Assembly: GCA_015680685.1 (NCBI GenBank)
Contig: MNCI01015670.1
Coordinates: forward strand, 1,182,380 to 1,225,858
DNA length: 43,479 nucleotides
Reading direction: 5' to 3'
DNA from: Gnetum montanum
Taxonomy: Eukaryota > Streptophyta > Gnetopsida > Gnetales > Gnetaceae
Under the pieces are notes generated by a model. The model was given only the letters and a program-made list of their open reading frames with translations, did not search any database and was not told the DNA's origin. Below are positions 29,888 through 42,065 of this stretch, one piece after another; position 1 is the first letter of the stretch, and every line of letters begins with the position of its first letter. Position numbers and translations under genes: made by a program.

Positions 29888-30817
29888 TGATGAGTGGTGA
29901 GGTACCTCTACGCTCAAGCATACGAATACAAGTGTTTTATGCATGATCCAGTCGAATTCCAAGGACTAAGTGCCTATGTGCGTTTGAAGAACAAAGACGG
30001 GTCGGTTGATCATTGTCTTCCCAAACATATTTGTATGTCACAATTGTATGGTTAAGTAAGCTTCAGGCATATGATTTTTATAGTTTTTATGTTTTTATGT
30101 CTTGCACTAATAGGGAAAGAGAGAGATAACAAAGTGACTGATTTAACTTAACTAATGATTAACTAGGCTTTAATTAATCCTAACACCAGTATCTTTTCTC
30201 ACTTGCCATACACATCCTGAACCAATGCAACACTACTGGGATTACCAAATGCTAATCGTTATTGGGTTACCAAGTGTTACATGCATGTTGGAAGTGATCG
30301 TACTGAGTGTATTTTAATGATTTACTTAATTGATCAAAATGAATTGCTATGATAATAACATAAATGTAAAGTACATAAATAAAATAAAATAAAATAAATG
30401 CATAAGAAAACAAATCTCAAGTGCTGCAGGGATGAATCAAAGAGATCGTCTTTATTGTCATACAAAAGGTGTGCTCAGGTACATAATTCTTGAATAAAGA
30501 TCTGTCCACACTTTGACCTCCTACTATGGGCACTTGGAGAATACTCTACAAGAGTTTCACTACTTGATTGCTACAAGACTTCTTTCCCAGGCTTCCTCTT
30601 AACTCCTTCTTCTAAATTACTCCCTATTGTGTGCCTGGGCACTGTATTTATAGGACCAGGAGTAACCTGGGAATAACCGCTCTAATAATCAGAGTAATTT
30701 CTCTAATAATAACCACTCTAATAATTAGAGTAACTTCTCTAATAATAACCACTCTAATAATTAGAGTAATCTCTCTAATAATAATCACTCTAATTATTAG
30801 AGTAACTGCTCTCATAA
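29888..30817 (-). repeat. 5' LTR of element D, 930 bp
   Basis: On the minus strand TTATGAGAG (expected TGATGAGAG) ... CCACTCATCA. A run of ACTCTAATAATTAGAGT-type repeats (30662-30817, about 156 bp) is roughly one unit longer than in the 3' LTR. The open frames on both strands there are an effect of the repeat. Confidence 0.92.
30643..30654 (-). promoter_or_regulatory. TATA box in 5' LTR of element D
   Basis: CCTATAAATACA on the minus strand, about 165 bp into the LTR and kept in both LTR copies. Confidence 0.7.
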
Positions 30818-30822
30818 ATAAC
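30818..30822. other. Target-site duplication of element D, right copy
   Basis: ATAAC, matching 21213-21217. Confidence 0.8.
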
Positions 30823-33800
30823 CAATTAGAGTAGTCTTTCAATGATCATAAGTTTTTTCATGAGTATTACAAACTTGAAAGTATCATTGTAAGTCAAAGT
30901 GAACGGATTGCAATAATAACAAAATAATAACCTAGAAATTGTCTTTGTTGTAAGATGCATCATGATCAAATAAAAAATCCAAGTAGGAAAAAATTAATTT
31001 TAAAATCTTTAAATTTGAAGAATAAGATGTTTAATTTCTAAATGAACAAAGAACTATCTTAAGACTTGAAATAAGGGTATCAAAATTTGTAATAATTTAC
31101 TATAGGAAAATCTCAAGACATATAGCGATATAGCTAGCATGATATATTAGAATAATCATAAGATCTAAAAATAATTTTAGAAAGTAAAAGTCTATGCATT
31201 TAATGATGAATTGATTCATTTCCCCATGAGAGTTGGCTCAATTGATGATAGGGGTCTCATAGGTCATGGTCAATGGAACTATATCCTACAAAACATAATA
31301 CAATCTAATAGTTGACTTATAGAGATGACATTAATGTGAATTGCAAAGAACATTTGTATATTGTTATGTTCAATAAATGTAAAATAAAGATATGGTACAT
31401 ATAATACATGAGATACTTAGGTTACTACATTCAAAGAAGAGAGAATATTTATAATTTTAAACATATTTTTTAAATATGAGAACCAAATATGAAATAACAA
31501 ACATGCATTGCAATCCCTTCTAGGACAAGTGGTAATGCTCACACACACACTAATGTGTTGCAATCCTCTAAGGGACAAGTGCAATGCCCCACATGATGTA
31601 GGAAATGGCTCCTGGTCATAACCTTGATTGCCCAACACCATACCATGCAGTTATGACCTTTTGGATAAGGATGAATTATCATGGCTTAATGTGATAAAAA
31701 CAAATATATAAAAAATGAAATAATTTAATTAATAAATGTGTATGATAAGTGAGGTTTTTATTTTTAGTATTTTTATAGTTTAAGGCATTCCACAAAACAT
31801 AGGAAAAATCATGAGCTTTTTTCACAATGCTAAATGCTAGACTCTACATTGACCAAATGGTTTCGGGCTATAAAAGCAAGGTAGCACTTTAACAGATTCT
31901 ACTTGTAGATAACTTAAAACACACATAAAAAGGGAAGAAAATTACACTTTACCCAAGGGAGAATGATCTCTTCACACAAAATTGAATGCTAAAAACCTAA
32001 AATTTTTAATGAAAATGTAAGCTATCAAAAGTTGTATGTGAAATGATCAACCCAAGTATTTATAGTTTTTTCCATGTAATGGTTAAAGATCATTAACCCT
32101 CAGGTGCAAAAAAACATTCATCAATGCATCCTAGTAGTTCAAAGCCATCATTCTAATGAGACTTGGGCAATAAAAACAATGCAAGGGGTACATCAACATA
32201 GGGGTGTCGATGCAGGTGTCAATGCATCCTCCTTGTGTCTTGCACCAAACTACCAATCGTGGAAAAAGTTGAGACTAAAGGAAACATGTCCTAAGAACAA
32301 TAGGAAGCCTGAATGAGGTTGGAAACATTGTAAGAAACTTAAGACATGTACACAACCTAAAAAGGTAACATAGAGCAAGGATGCATGCCTAGGAGATACA
32401 AACTTCAACTAAACACACTAGAACTACAAACGCATGATGCACACAACACTTATAGTCCAAGGTTTATAATTAACTTACAAAATGTCACTAGATGACCCAT
32501 CAATTAGTTATTCCATTATCTAACAAGTATTCGAAGGCAAAAGATTGGTAGTTCAAATTACACTTGAGACAGCTTATTGTTTTACTTATGTTTAGCATAA
32601 GAATTATGTTGGTTATATATCTTAGGGGTACATATGGTTAAATAATTTTAGGTTCCAATACTTCTTTGATGAATTCCTTCATTCTAATAGTTTTTCTAGT
32701 AAAATATAAGTTTTTTTAATAAAATCAAATTAATGACCCTTAATTTCTTAAAGAATAAACTGTAATTAATGGCAAGACATAGATGCATTAACTCTTCAAA
32801 AAATTAAGTCATATATATTTTAAAACTTTGATCATACAAATCTTATCATTTATAATTCTAGTGGGATTCTTCTTCTTTTGTTTAGACCTTAGAGAAATTA
32901 ACTCAAATGCTTTAAAATTATTAAAATTTTATGAAATACTAAATCCAATCTCGAATCATCAATATAGAGGATAGAATCTAAAAGAAAAGTCTAATGGTTT
33001 CAGAGATGGCTTTTCAAGTTGTCATCCTTATAACCAATTCTAAAAAACCTCTCATCTAAGGTACGAAAAATGTAAACCCTTACCCTAATTTAGAAGTATC
33101 CTTACAAGTTTTCACTTCTTTCTAATGGCATTCTTATAACAAGAAAAAAAAAATAATACTCTTTCTAAAGAAAAATGAATGCAACAAGCACAAACAAGAA
33201 ACAAATTAAAATAAAAGTTTATACCTTTTCTAAGTTGAGCTTAAAAATATAAAAGGAATTAATAGTGCAAGAGATAAATTAATTATTCAACATTTACTAA
33301 AAGTTTTTTGACTTCAACCTATAATTAAAAAGCAACCTCTTTAAGAATCTAATATTTTAACTCCTGAAGGAATATCATGGTTATGTTTGTACCATTGAAA
33401 AATAATGATAGGATAAAAAATATAAATAGATCATGTTTCATCTAAGTCTAATCATGAACTTCATAAAGCATCATAACAAATCATCTAACTATGTAGAGAA
33501 ATCATGGAATCAAAACATTAATCAAAGAATGATGAAAAACGTAAAGAGAATTAAGAGAAGTTCATGAAAGCTTTATGAGATATGGCATAACCTTTAACTC
33601 CTATTGCTTCAAATTCTTACAATAACCTCATCATCATCATCATCTTGGCCTTGTCCCAAAAAAATTGGGTCAGTTATATGAGTTCTTTTTCACTATTCAC
33701 CTCTATGAATAGCTACATATTTATTTATTCAAATGCTTACAATAACATGTTTCTTTAAATTATGCTTAAATGTATTAATTTTAAGTTGGATCTTCTCTTT

Positions 33801-35584
33801 TATAGCTAGGAAGGTTTATAATTTTTCATTTATTAGAGGAAATGGTGATAATTAAAATTATATTAAAGGAGAAAAGGATTTAAAAGTGTTACATCAACAT
33901 AAAGGATCTTGAGAAAGTTAACCAATAAAAAAAAAGACCAAGAGGAGCAAGGAAGCACCAAAACCTTAAAAACATCCAAGTTAACATAATCACTTCTATC
34001 CATATCATGAAGAAACAAGACTAGGCCATGGGAGTAATAGGTGGAATGCTAAGTTCAAACTCTTTGTTCATGAGGAGAGGACATGTTGTTTGAGGCCACA
34101 TAGCTATTAGAGGATATGATGGTAACAATTTAAAATCAGAAAATATTAATGTATTATTGGATAGTATTGCCATCATGTTCTAGGATGTTAGAAATGCATC
34201 AACCAATTTTGTAGGAATATGTTAAAGAACCATGAGCACTAAGAGAAAAAATTTCCACTGTCATTGGAGCCTTAGATAGTTGATATTGATATGCACAATT
34301 TTGTCAAAGTTCACACCATAGAGAAACTAGAAATTGTAATGAGAGAAAACTCACATCAAAGAGGAAGTAATCATTGTTGAACATGCTTCACTATCAAGGA
34401 TGATGAGTTGTAGCAGAACTCATTGTTTGGCAAGTAACATGGATGACCATAACTATTTTAAACCAAACGAGTTCTTTGTGTACCTAGCTTCAAGCTTGCA
34501 AATTATGTAGAAGGACATCATGGAAGAATATTAGTGTGTTTCATGCATCATTGAGCACTAAGTGTTATGATCACATGTTCATTATCTTAATTGGAATACA
34601 CCATAGCAAAGTTAGAAGAGGATAGAGGAGTCAAAGTCTTAAAAGCATAGGTGAAAGTCATTCTAGGCTCTATGGAAACAAACCAAGTGTGATGGAAAAG
34701 CACAAGAATTGAAACTCATGCTAGAATAGCCATACCTTTAACAACATTAATATGCAAACGTAATAGGACCTTGCAAGCTATCAAAAATACCTTAAAATTA
34801 TTAATGTTAGTGTATAATGTAAGCTATGATTAATCATGAAGATAATGATATAAAGTCATGAATCTTTTTATCAGTTTCTTTCATTTTTTTAAAATAAATT
34901 GATGGGTGGATGTTCTCTTCTTTTGTTATAATTATTCATCATTTTTCCATATTTTATTCATTTTCACAATGAAAAATGGCTTTTAATGTCCCCCTAGTAT
35001 GGTCCTAATCATTTTCTATGAATTCTAGGGTCATTCCATGTTGTAATTCTTTGCATTTGATGCAATACAAATCAGCTACAAATTTTTCAAGCTTCCATTT
35101 CTCTCTCAACTTTTCATATTTTTCAAGTTTAAATTCTCAACCACTTTCAAATATTATTGTTACCAAGTTTGTTTTAGCATCAACTATCTTAATTTCATTA
35201 AGTTATGAACATTGTCATCACTCTTCATTATCATCAAAATCTTCAAAATTTTCAATTAAGATAATCAATTTGTACCTTAACAATTGAATATTTCATCACA
35301 TAGAAGACCAATAATCATCAATATTTTTACCTCTTAATTCCATCACAAACTCAAGACAATTTGTTTAATTCTTCATCACAAATTGATTAGCTACTTTGGG
35401 CATCATCAACAATTCAAATCGCATTAAAATTTAAGTTTAGAATTTGCATAAACTCAATTCTTTTTGTCACCATAAACCAACCATGACTTATGGTATCATT
35501 AGTAAATAAACCATAACTCATGGCTAGTTCAATATCAAACTATAAGGTCACCACCTCTTGATAAATCCAAAAATTTTGCTGCAA
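30823..35584. other. AT-rich background between elements D and E
   Basis: About 4.8 kb with no recognisable gene. It contains the second dispersed-repeat copy (33629-33711), a loose pair of TGCAATCC...GGACAAGTG phrases (31509-31590) and a TATA-like ACTATAAATACTTGG on the minus strand near 32050-32064 that could belong to an unrecognised old LTR. Short open frames at 32104-32316 and 35018-35287 are of ordinary chance length and composition. Confidence 0.6.
33629..33711 (+). repeat. Short dispersed repeat, copy 2
   Basis: CATCATCATCATCTTGGCCT TGTCCCAAAAAAATTGGGTC, then ATATGAGTTCTTTTTCACTA. Same order as 20339-20426. Inferred older than element D, since both copies lie in the background D interrupts. 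Confidence 0.55.
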
Positions 35585-36441
35585 TGATATTGTAGTTACA
35601 ATATTGTATCTACGATGTCATACATATGTTATTGTATCTTAGCATATGTTATCATATAAACAATATTGCTGGGTGTGTGCTAGCCTATATAAGCAACACT
35701 TAGGCACATGGATCTATAGAAGATTTGATAGTATAGTAACAAAACTCTTTTAGTTTGTTTTCTTGTATTTAGTACTTAGTAGTATGTGCTTGTAGTGTGA
35801 TGTTTTGTAATTGAACATAATCTTTATATTAGTGTGATATACTTAGATGCATTTCATGCATGAAAATAAAGATCAATATTACTCTACATCATTGTAGTAA
35901 CACTTAGTTTTATTTCTGTTTCGAATTAGTTTACTATTTACTATTTTCATAGTTAATGTTTACAATTATTTGCAATTTAATTTTAATGTCATTAAGAAGA
36001 ATGAGTACGACTGGTCTTGAGGATGTAATTGTAACTACTTGGTAACTCAGTAGTATTATCACTTGGTACACCCAGCAGTGTGGTACTTGCTAATCCCAGT
36101 AGTAGTTTCACAAAGTCCAAGGTATGATCAAAAGATCAAGATTGACTACTCATTGCATATGCTAGTTTAGATTTGTTTTACTATCACTTAGATTTAGAAA
36201 CCTTTACTTTCACTTCATGTCTACTAGGAGCCCATTGGTTAATTTAACATCAATATCATATACCTCATTGTGAGTTAAAACATACACATTGATTTTGCTA
36301 ACTCACATGGGAGGACCATGATCATAAATGCTAATCAATTACTGGTATAATCACATTGCCTTGTTTATGGAGTTTGACCAGGATTGTGCATGAACACTTG
36401 TATCTCGTATGGTTGGGTGTTGGATACTCCATTGCTCATCA
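35585..36441 (+). repeat. 5' LTR of element E, 857 bp
   Basis: The right end is secure: ...TTGCTCATCA, then one base and the PBS. The left end TGATATTGTAG at 35585 is chosen because it gives TG and a length near the other LTRs, but without the 3' LTR it cannot be confirmed. CTATATAAG at 35685-35693 is the TATA candidate; AATAAAGAT at 35865-35873. R/U5 matches the LTR at 12305-13287. Unlike that LTR it lacks the GGCC repeats. Confidence 0.7.
35685..35693 (+). promoter_or_regulatory. TATA box in LTR of element E
   Basis: CTATATAAG, about 180 bp before the AATAAAGAT signal. Confidence 0.6.
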
Positions 36442-36442
36442 T

Positions 36443-36460
36443 TAACACTATTGTTGGGGA
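36443..36460 (+). promoter_or_regulatory. Primer-binding site of element E (tRNA-Asp type, decayed)
   Basis: TAACACTATTGTTGGGGA, one base after the LTR. Seven differences from TGGCGCCGTTGCCGGGGA, all C-to-T or G-to-A. Confidence 0.75.
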
Positions 36461-36559
36461 TAAGTCAATGTTATACTAAGGAATTAATTTTCCAAAGTTA
36501 ATTGTATTAGAACCTAACTGTAATCCTCACAACCTTAATATAAAGCATACTTAACAGAA

Positions 36560-38455
36560 ACTATCAAAAAATGATCATGTGGCTTCACATAATACCCAAC
36601 TATCACTTGCCAAGGAAATAAGAAGTAGTAACAAATTTGTTGATGAAGAGAATTGGGAAAAGCCAATGTAGACATGTATTACTTATGCTCATACTAATCC
36701 ATACCATCTAAACTTTACCTTCGTATTTCATCAAGATAAACAAATGAGGTGTAAAGACATGTAAGGCAACATAGTCTTATCTCTTGAATGTGTAGCACTA
36801 AACATGCTACAAACTACTCTAAGGGAAATGCACTTGGACCAGATTTATGAAGAGTATCATGTTACTCAACACATGACCAAACCCTATGAACCTACAAGGA
36901 AGCAAATAAAGAGTGATGCTACTATGGAGGTCAAACATGTTCATACCAAAGGGAAGTAAGCCAACACATTTGTTATCATAGAAGAGCTTAATGCTAGTCA
37001 GATCATTTTAGAAAAACTTCACTAGAACCATGAGGAGCCATTAAAGACACTTATCATTAGACTAGAAGAACCTGTCAAAGCCCAACTTCACTCTACTCTA
37101 GTAGAGACACACAAATGGGAGGCTACCATCTTAGGGTACAATTGGGACTCTAGGCCAACAGATCCTACTAAGTCCTACAAGGAAACTCACAAGAGTCATG
37201 AAAGGAGAACTAGCCAGCACCATTCTCCTGCTACCTCCTCTACTTCATTATTATCATCAAAGGATTATGATAGGAGATAGCACAAGTACCAAGAATTTGA
37301 TAGAGAAAAGAGAAGAGCTCATGGTAATCATGACTAATACTCAATGTATTTTGATTTAGAAGATAAGGAGTATGAAAGAAGAAGTCATAGAGATAGAAGA
37401 GAGGATTAAGAGAGGAACGAGCATAGAAGGGGTCACCGCTACCACAAAGCCTATGAACTTGATCATGATGATGAACCCCTTACCAACTAGGGATATGAGA
37501 AATATTTGAATCAATTGGCCATATATGTATAACATGCCCCAATTTGAAGAAGGTTATAACGCTAATCCTCAACATCACCTTCAAGGATTTCATAATTATT
37601 GTGCCCTTCAAAACATAGAGAGTGATTGGTAGAAATTAAAACTATTTCCTAGAACAGTTGTGAAGAAAGCCGAAAGCTAGTATAGTTCACTAGAACCTGA
37701 TTTCATTTGACACTAGACTATCATGCTTGAAATATTTAATGATAAATATCAGACCTATTTACAAATGTCAAATCTAAGAAAATAAATCTAGAACTAGAAA
37801 CAAGGGACTCATGAGATTTTTGAGGCAGTAATGGATAGATATTATTCACTATTACACAGATGCCTGGGCCATGGGTTTTCATCAAAGGAATAGCTAAGGC
37901 ACATCATAGATGGGCTAAGAAGAAAAATAAGATAGACCCTTGGGATTTATGCCTATGGAAGACTATCAAAATTAACCATCCACCAGATTCAAATAATTAT
38001 TGATCAAATGATAAAAGAAGAAGGAGAACTTAGAAAGGGGGAATTAGCTAAAGAATACAATAGGGATCCATCCATTAGGAAAAGAGATGTATGAGCTTGT
38101 GAAACCCAGGAAGAAGCAACCTTCAACCAGGTCATCAGGAAAGAGATGCTACCAATTTAGAAATCTTTTGTTGATGTAGCAACATAGGTAGAGAAAATGT
38201 GGGATTTGGTCAATGAACAATGTATAACAACAGTAAAGATTATGGAGGAGAAAGTAGAACAAGCACTCAATGGATGAAGAGACAAAAAGAAGAAGATGGA
38301 ATTTGGGAAAAAGGGAAATGTTTCTTCAGTAGCTAGGCACTCATACACCAGCTCCATAGATGATGAAGTTTGCACTATGTGTGAGTATGAACATCCTAAG
38401 GAATGTTGTCTAATCATGGTAAATTTGCAAGAAACTAGGGCATATGCACTTAACC
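36560..38455 (+). pseudogene. gag: Element E gag
   Basis: One frame reads NPYHLNFTFVFHQDKQMRCK, then LNMLQTTLREMHL (36700-36840); a charged Ser/His/Arg linker (about 37150-37450); capsid region IFEAVMDRYYSLLHRCLGHG, LRHIIDGLRRKI (about 37810-37930) and IIIDQMIKEEGELRKGE; zinc knuckle CTMCEYEHPKECC (about 38370-38410; C-X2-C-X3-H-X3-C). TAG stops are frequent and mostly fall where D or a conserved Gln/Trp would read through. No convincing start codon survives. Same domain order as in D. Confidence 0.8.
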
Positions 38456-39130
38456 CATGATTTGTTCAAAATAAGATTTGCAAACAATTACCTTATCCTC
38501 AAGGTAACTATATACAACAACCTCAACCCAATGTACTGCCCTAGTCAAGACATTTCTATAGCCATAGGAGTAGTACCATCAATAGTGGAAGCAATTGCAA
38601 TCATGGGCCATGCCACCACCATGCCAATGGTATCCATATCGATAACCTAATCTTAATAGATACTATGTCCATCATCTAGTCTCACTCAATCATGCAGCTA
38701 TTCAAAGCCCATAGTACTATTTAGTAGAATACCACTGATTGACATCACCAAGGATTGATTTAGTAGAGCACCATGAATGCTAAGCTTGGAATTCATGATT
38801 TATCCTTCAAAATTTCCAAGGAAGATGAAGCAAGATTTATACACAGATGAAGGGTTCCATGTATCTCATATAGTGATCATGAATGAAATTGTGTGCAAAT
38901 AATTTGGGCTATAAAAAAAGAGACTAAGGCATGCAATCAATGCATAGAAATAAGCTGTGTGAAAAAGTGCCTATATGCAATAGTAACCCAATAAGAGGAC
39001 ACCCAATGGTTGATTACCAGTGAAGAAAAGAAATCTAATAAGTACATGAAACCATAAGAGTTGATCACCAACACCTACATTATAGAAATAGATAAGTTGG
39101 AACAACTAAGGAAAATACACTCTTATGCTT
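38456..39130 (+). pseudogene. pol: Element E protease remnant and linker
   Basis: LILIDTMSII near 38650 lines up with LLDSGSSVN of D, but the active-site Gly is lost and a stop follows. Then GIHDLSFKIS and VPCISYSD (38790-38880) parallel the D linker. Heavily broken. Confidence 0.6.
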
Positions 39131-40140
39131 AGAACATTCAGGAGGAATAAATAGATTGGGGACACTTGGAAATCCTAGAAACAATGGAACTAGGATCGTT
39201 GGAATTGAAAGCCCTACTGAAAATATTAGAATATGAATTTTTAAATAAAAAGAAGATGGTAATTATCATTGGCAACCTAGATAAGGAAAAAAAATGGAAA
39301 CTACTGGAAGTACTCAACAAATGGCCTATAGCATTCACTTGGTCTTATGATGAGATCATAGGAATTGATCCATGAATTTGCCAATACTAGATCTACATGG
39401 ATCCTATAGTTAAACCAAAACATCAACCTCAACGAAGACTTAATCCTAAACTCAAGGAGGTATTCAATTAAGAATTGAAAAAGTTGCTAAAGGTAGAATT
39501 CATTTATCCAATTACAAATAGTGAATGTGTAAGTCCTTTGGTGATAGTTCCAAAGAAGGGAGGAAAATGGCACATCTACATTGACTTCTAGTTATTGAAT
39601 TCAACCACATTTAAGGATCATTTTCCATTGTCATTTATTGATCATGTTTTATATGCAGTTTTTGGATGAGTACTACAATTTTCTGGATGGGTACAACAAA
39701 TACAATCAAATCTGCATTGCACTAGAGGACCAAGAGGAAACCACATTCACTAGTCCATGGGGAACATTTGCTTATAGATAGATGCCTTTTGGTCTATGCA
39801 ATGCACCAGAAATCTTCCAAAGACTAGTTTTAAGCATATTCCAAAAGTAGATAGGTAATGGTATTGAATTTTTCATGGATGATTTCTCCACATATGGGCT
39901 AGATTTCAAACAAGCCCTAGACTAGTTGGAACAAGTACATAAAAGATGTGTTGAAACTAATTTGAACCTCAATTAGTAGAAGAGCCATCTCATGGTCTAG
40001 AAAGATATAATACTAGGATACAAAATTTTCCAAAGGGGTATAGAGGTAGATCCAAAAAAATTAGAGTCATCCAAAACATCACTCAAAATACACAAATAGT
40101 AAAAGATGTGAGATCTTTTTTGGATCATACAAGATGCTAT
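39131..40140 (+). pseudogene. pol: Element E reverse transcriptase
   Basis: Lead-in open at 39166-39375 (LLEVLNKWPIAFTWSYDEII). RT motifs: FIYPITNSECVSPLVIVPKK, WHIYIDF-stop-LLN, TFKDHFPLSFIDHVL, TTFTSPWGTFAY (after a frame change), MPFGLCNAPEIFQRLV, FFMDDFSTYG (about 39870-39900), CVETNLNLN, two TAGs at 39974-39979 exactly where D has Trp-Gln, KSHLMV, a TAG at 39998 where D has Gln, and IEVDPKK. A frameshift near 40060 ends the good match. Confidence 0.9.
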
Positions 40141-40640
40141 AGAAGATTTATTAAAAACTTCTTGAAAGTAGCCAAATCATTGGTAGAACTCACAAAGAAG
40201 AATGCACTTTTTAAGTGGATTGGGTCATGTGAAAAGGCATTTGAAACTTTGAAGTAGAAGCTAGTTGAGACACCAATCCTCCAAGCTCCGAATTGGTCAA
40301 GGCCTTTTCATATCATGACTGATGCCTCTAACTATGCACTTGATACAATACTAACATCACTTGATGATCAAAAGAGACTTTACTACATACATTGTGCTGG
40401 TAGGAGCATCACTGAAGCATAATGAAACTACATCAAAATTGAAAATTAAACTACATTATGTGCTTGGTTACCAGATCTATATCCACACACACCATAGGTG
40501 CCATCTATTTTTTAATGAACAAGCCAATAGTTAGTACTAGAGTGATAAGATGGCTTGTGATTCTTCAAGAGTTTAAAATCATAATGATTGATAAAGAAAA
40601 GGGATATAAAATGTTGTAGCTGATCATTTATCAAGGTTAA
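40141..40640 (+). pseudogene. pol: Element E RNase H
   Basis: FKWIGSCEKAFETLK, a TAG (Gln position), KLVETPILQAPNWSRPFHIM, TDASNYALDTILTSLDDQKR (catalytic Asp kept), then YYIHCAGRSITEA and broken frames up to the ADHLSRL motif near 40620-40640. Confidence 0.85.
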
Positions 40641-40799
40641 AATGGGATGTAGACAATTGACTAGAGTCATTATTAGATCAATTTCTCGATGAGGACCTCT
40701 TCAATAGAATAGTAAAGGCTATAAATTTAACAAAACAACCATGGACTATAGAGTAATTGATGTATTTTACCATAAAAGAGCTTCCTATTTAATTGAATA

Positions 40800-41990
40800 G
40801 TAAAAAGCATGAAGAAATTCCTTCACAAAGCTAAACAATACATGGAAATAAATGGCAACTTGTACAAAATTTATGTAGATGGGCTTCTTAGATGGTATGT
40901 GCGTGTTCATGATCAACAAAGAGTGTTACAAGACAACCATGAAGGTCCATGTGGTGGCCACTATTGAGGGTGTAGAATAGCACTTACATTACTAATGGCA
41001 GCCTACTTTTGGCCTACTTTGTTCAAGGATGTCCACACTTTTTTCCAATCATATGAACATTGCCAAAGAGATGGAGGAATTACAACTAGACATGAAGTGT
41101 TGCAACACTAGATACAACCATTGGAGCCTTTTGATATTTGGGAAATTGATTTTATGAGGATCATTCAACCAATGTCAAATGGAAAAGCATACATTATTGT
41201 GACTATGGATTATTGTACAAAGTGAGCAGAGGTAGTAGCAGTAAAGGACAGTACCACAAAAATAGCTACAAAGTTTTTCCAACATGTAGTGAATCGATTT
41301 GGAATATCCAAAATGATAATATTAGATAATGAGACCCACTTCACTAGTGCTTCCTTTAATAAACTAATGTAACAACTTGGGGTTAACCATAAATTAACAA
41401 CACCATATCATCCCCATGCAAATGGTCAAGTTGAAGTTAGTAATTGTGAAATTACTAGAATACTTACTTGGATAGTTAGTAGGTTTAGACGTAATTGGAG
41501 TAAAAAATTAAACGATGTCCAATGGACCTATAGAACATCTAGAAAATTACCTATATGGTATATCCCATATAAGTTAGTCTACGGCGAGTTGTCGATACTT
41601 CTAATCCAGGCATAGCTTCACACTTAGTTACTGCTAGTGAACTTGACCTTGATTTGAGTTTATCACAAAAGAAACATTTAATGAATCTAAATCTTTTAGA
41701 TGAAAATAGACAAGTAGCACTTATGGATAGTGAAGTCCACAAGAACTACTTCAAACTTAGGCACGATTCATAGATAAGAAATGTAGCTATAGCTGGGTGA
41801 CAAGGTCCTCTATTACAATCCTAGCCATTTACCCCAAAGGCTAAATTTTAGACACTTTGTAAGGGATTATACATAGTACATGTCACTTATCCATTTGGTT
41901 CCTTACATATCCTTCACCCATCTAGCCCACATAAACTTATCCTTGTCAATCTCCAACAAGTCAAACAATACTATGAGTACTCAAAGGAAT
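40800..41990 (+). pseudogene. pol: Element E integrase
   Basis: HHCC domain with HEGPCGGHY (about 40939) and SYEHCQRDGG (about 41045; first Cys is Tyr). Core: WEIDFMR (about 41140), YIIVTMDYCTK, LDNETHFTSASFNKLM (about 41325), QLGVNHKLTTPYHPHANGQV and EVSN (about 41430). Then WSKKLNDVQWTYRTSRKLP and further decayed frames to about 41990. Catalytic D, D and E are all present although several TAGs interrupt. Confidence 0.9.
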
Positions 41991-42051
41991 CTACCCAACC
42001 TACTCACTAGTCTTCCACTTGTTCTATTTTCCATTTCCCTGATCTTCATAA

Positions 42052-42065
42052 TAGTCATGGGGGTG
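42052..42065 (+). promoter_or_regulatory. Internal PPT-like motif after pol of element E
   Basis: TAGTCATGGGGGTG. Third example of a PPT-like motif at the end of pol, far from the LTR (the conserved block alone is about 1.1 kb downstream). Confidence 0.45.

Larger units (their letters stand above)
21218..30817 (-). mobile_element. Element D: complete Ty3/gypsy (Athila/Tat type) retrotransposon, 9600 bp
   Basis: Minus-strand order: 5' LTR (29888-30817), PBS, gag, protease, RT, RNase H, integrase, long 3' non-coding region, PPT, 3' LTR (21218-22124), with ATAAC on both sides. The LTRs differ at roughly one base in ten over the first 300 bp counted by eye, so the insertion is old. All genes carry stops. 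Lineage is judged from motifs: LLDSGSSVNL, LDGYSRYNQI, FMDDFSTYG and the tRNA-Asp PBS. Confidence 0.92.

Noticed and set aside
30631-30842. Overlapping open frames on both strands with repeated Ile-rich peptides
   Set aside because: They result from the dyad-symmetric repeats at the LTR start of element D.
32104-32316. 70-residue open frame in the background
   Set aside because: Ordinary chance length; composition and context give no support and no homologue is recognised.
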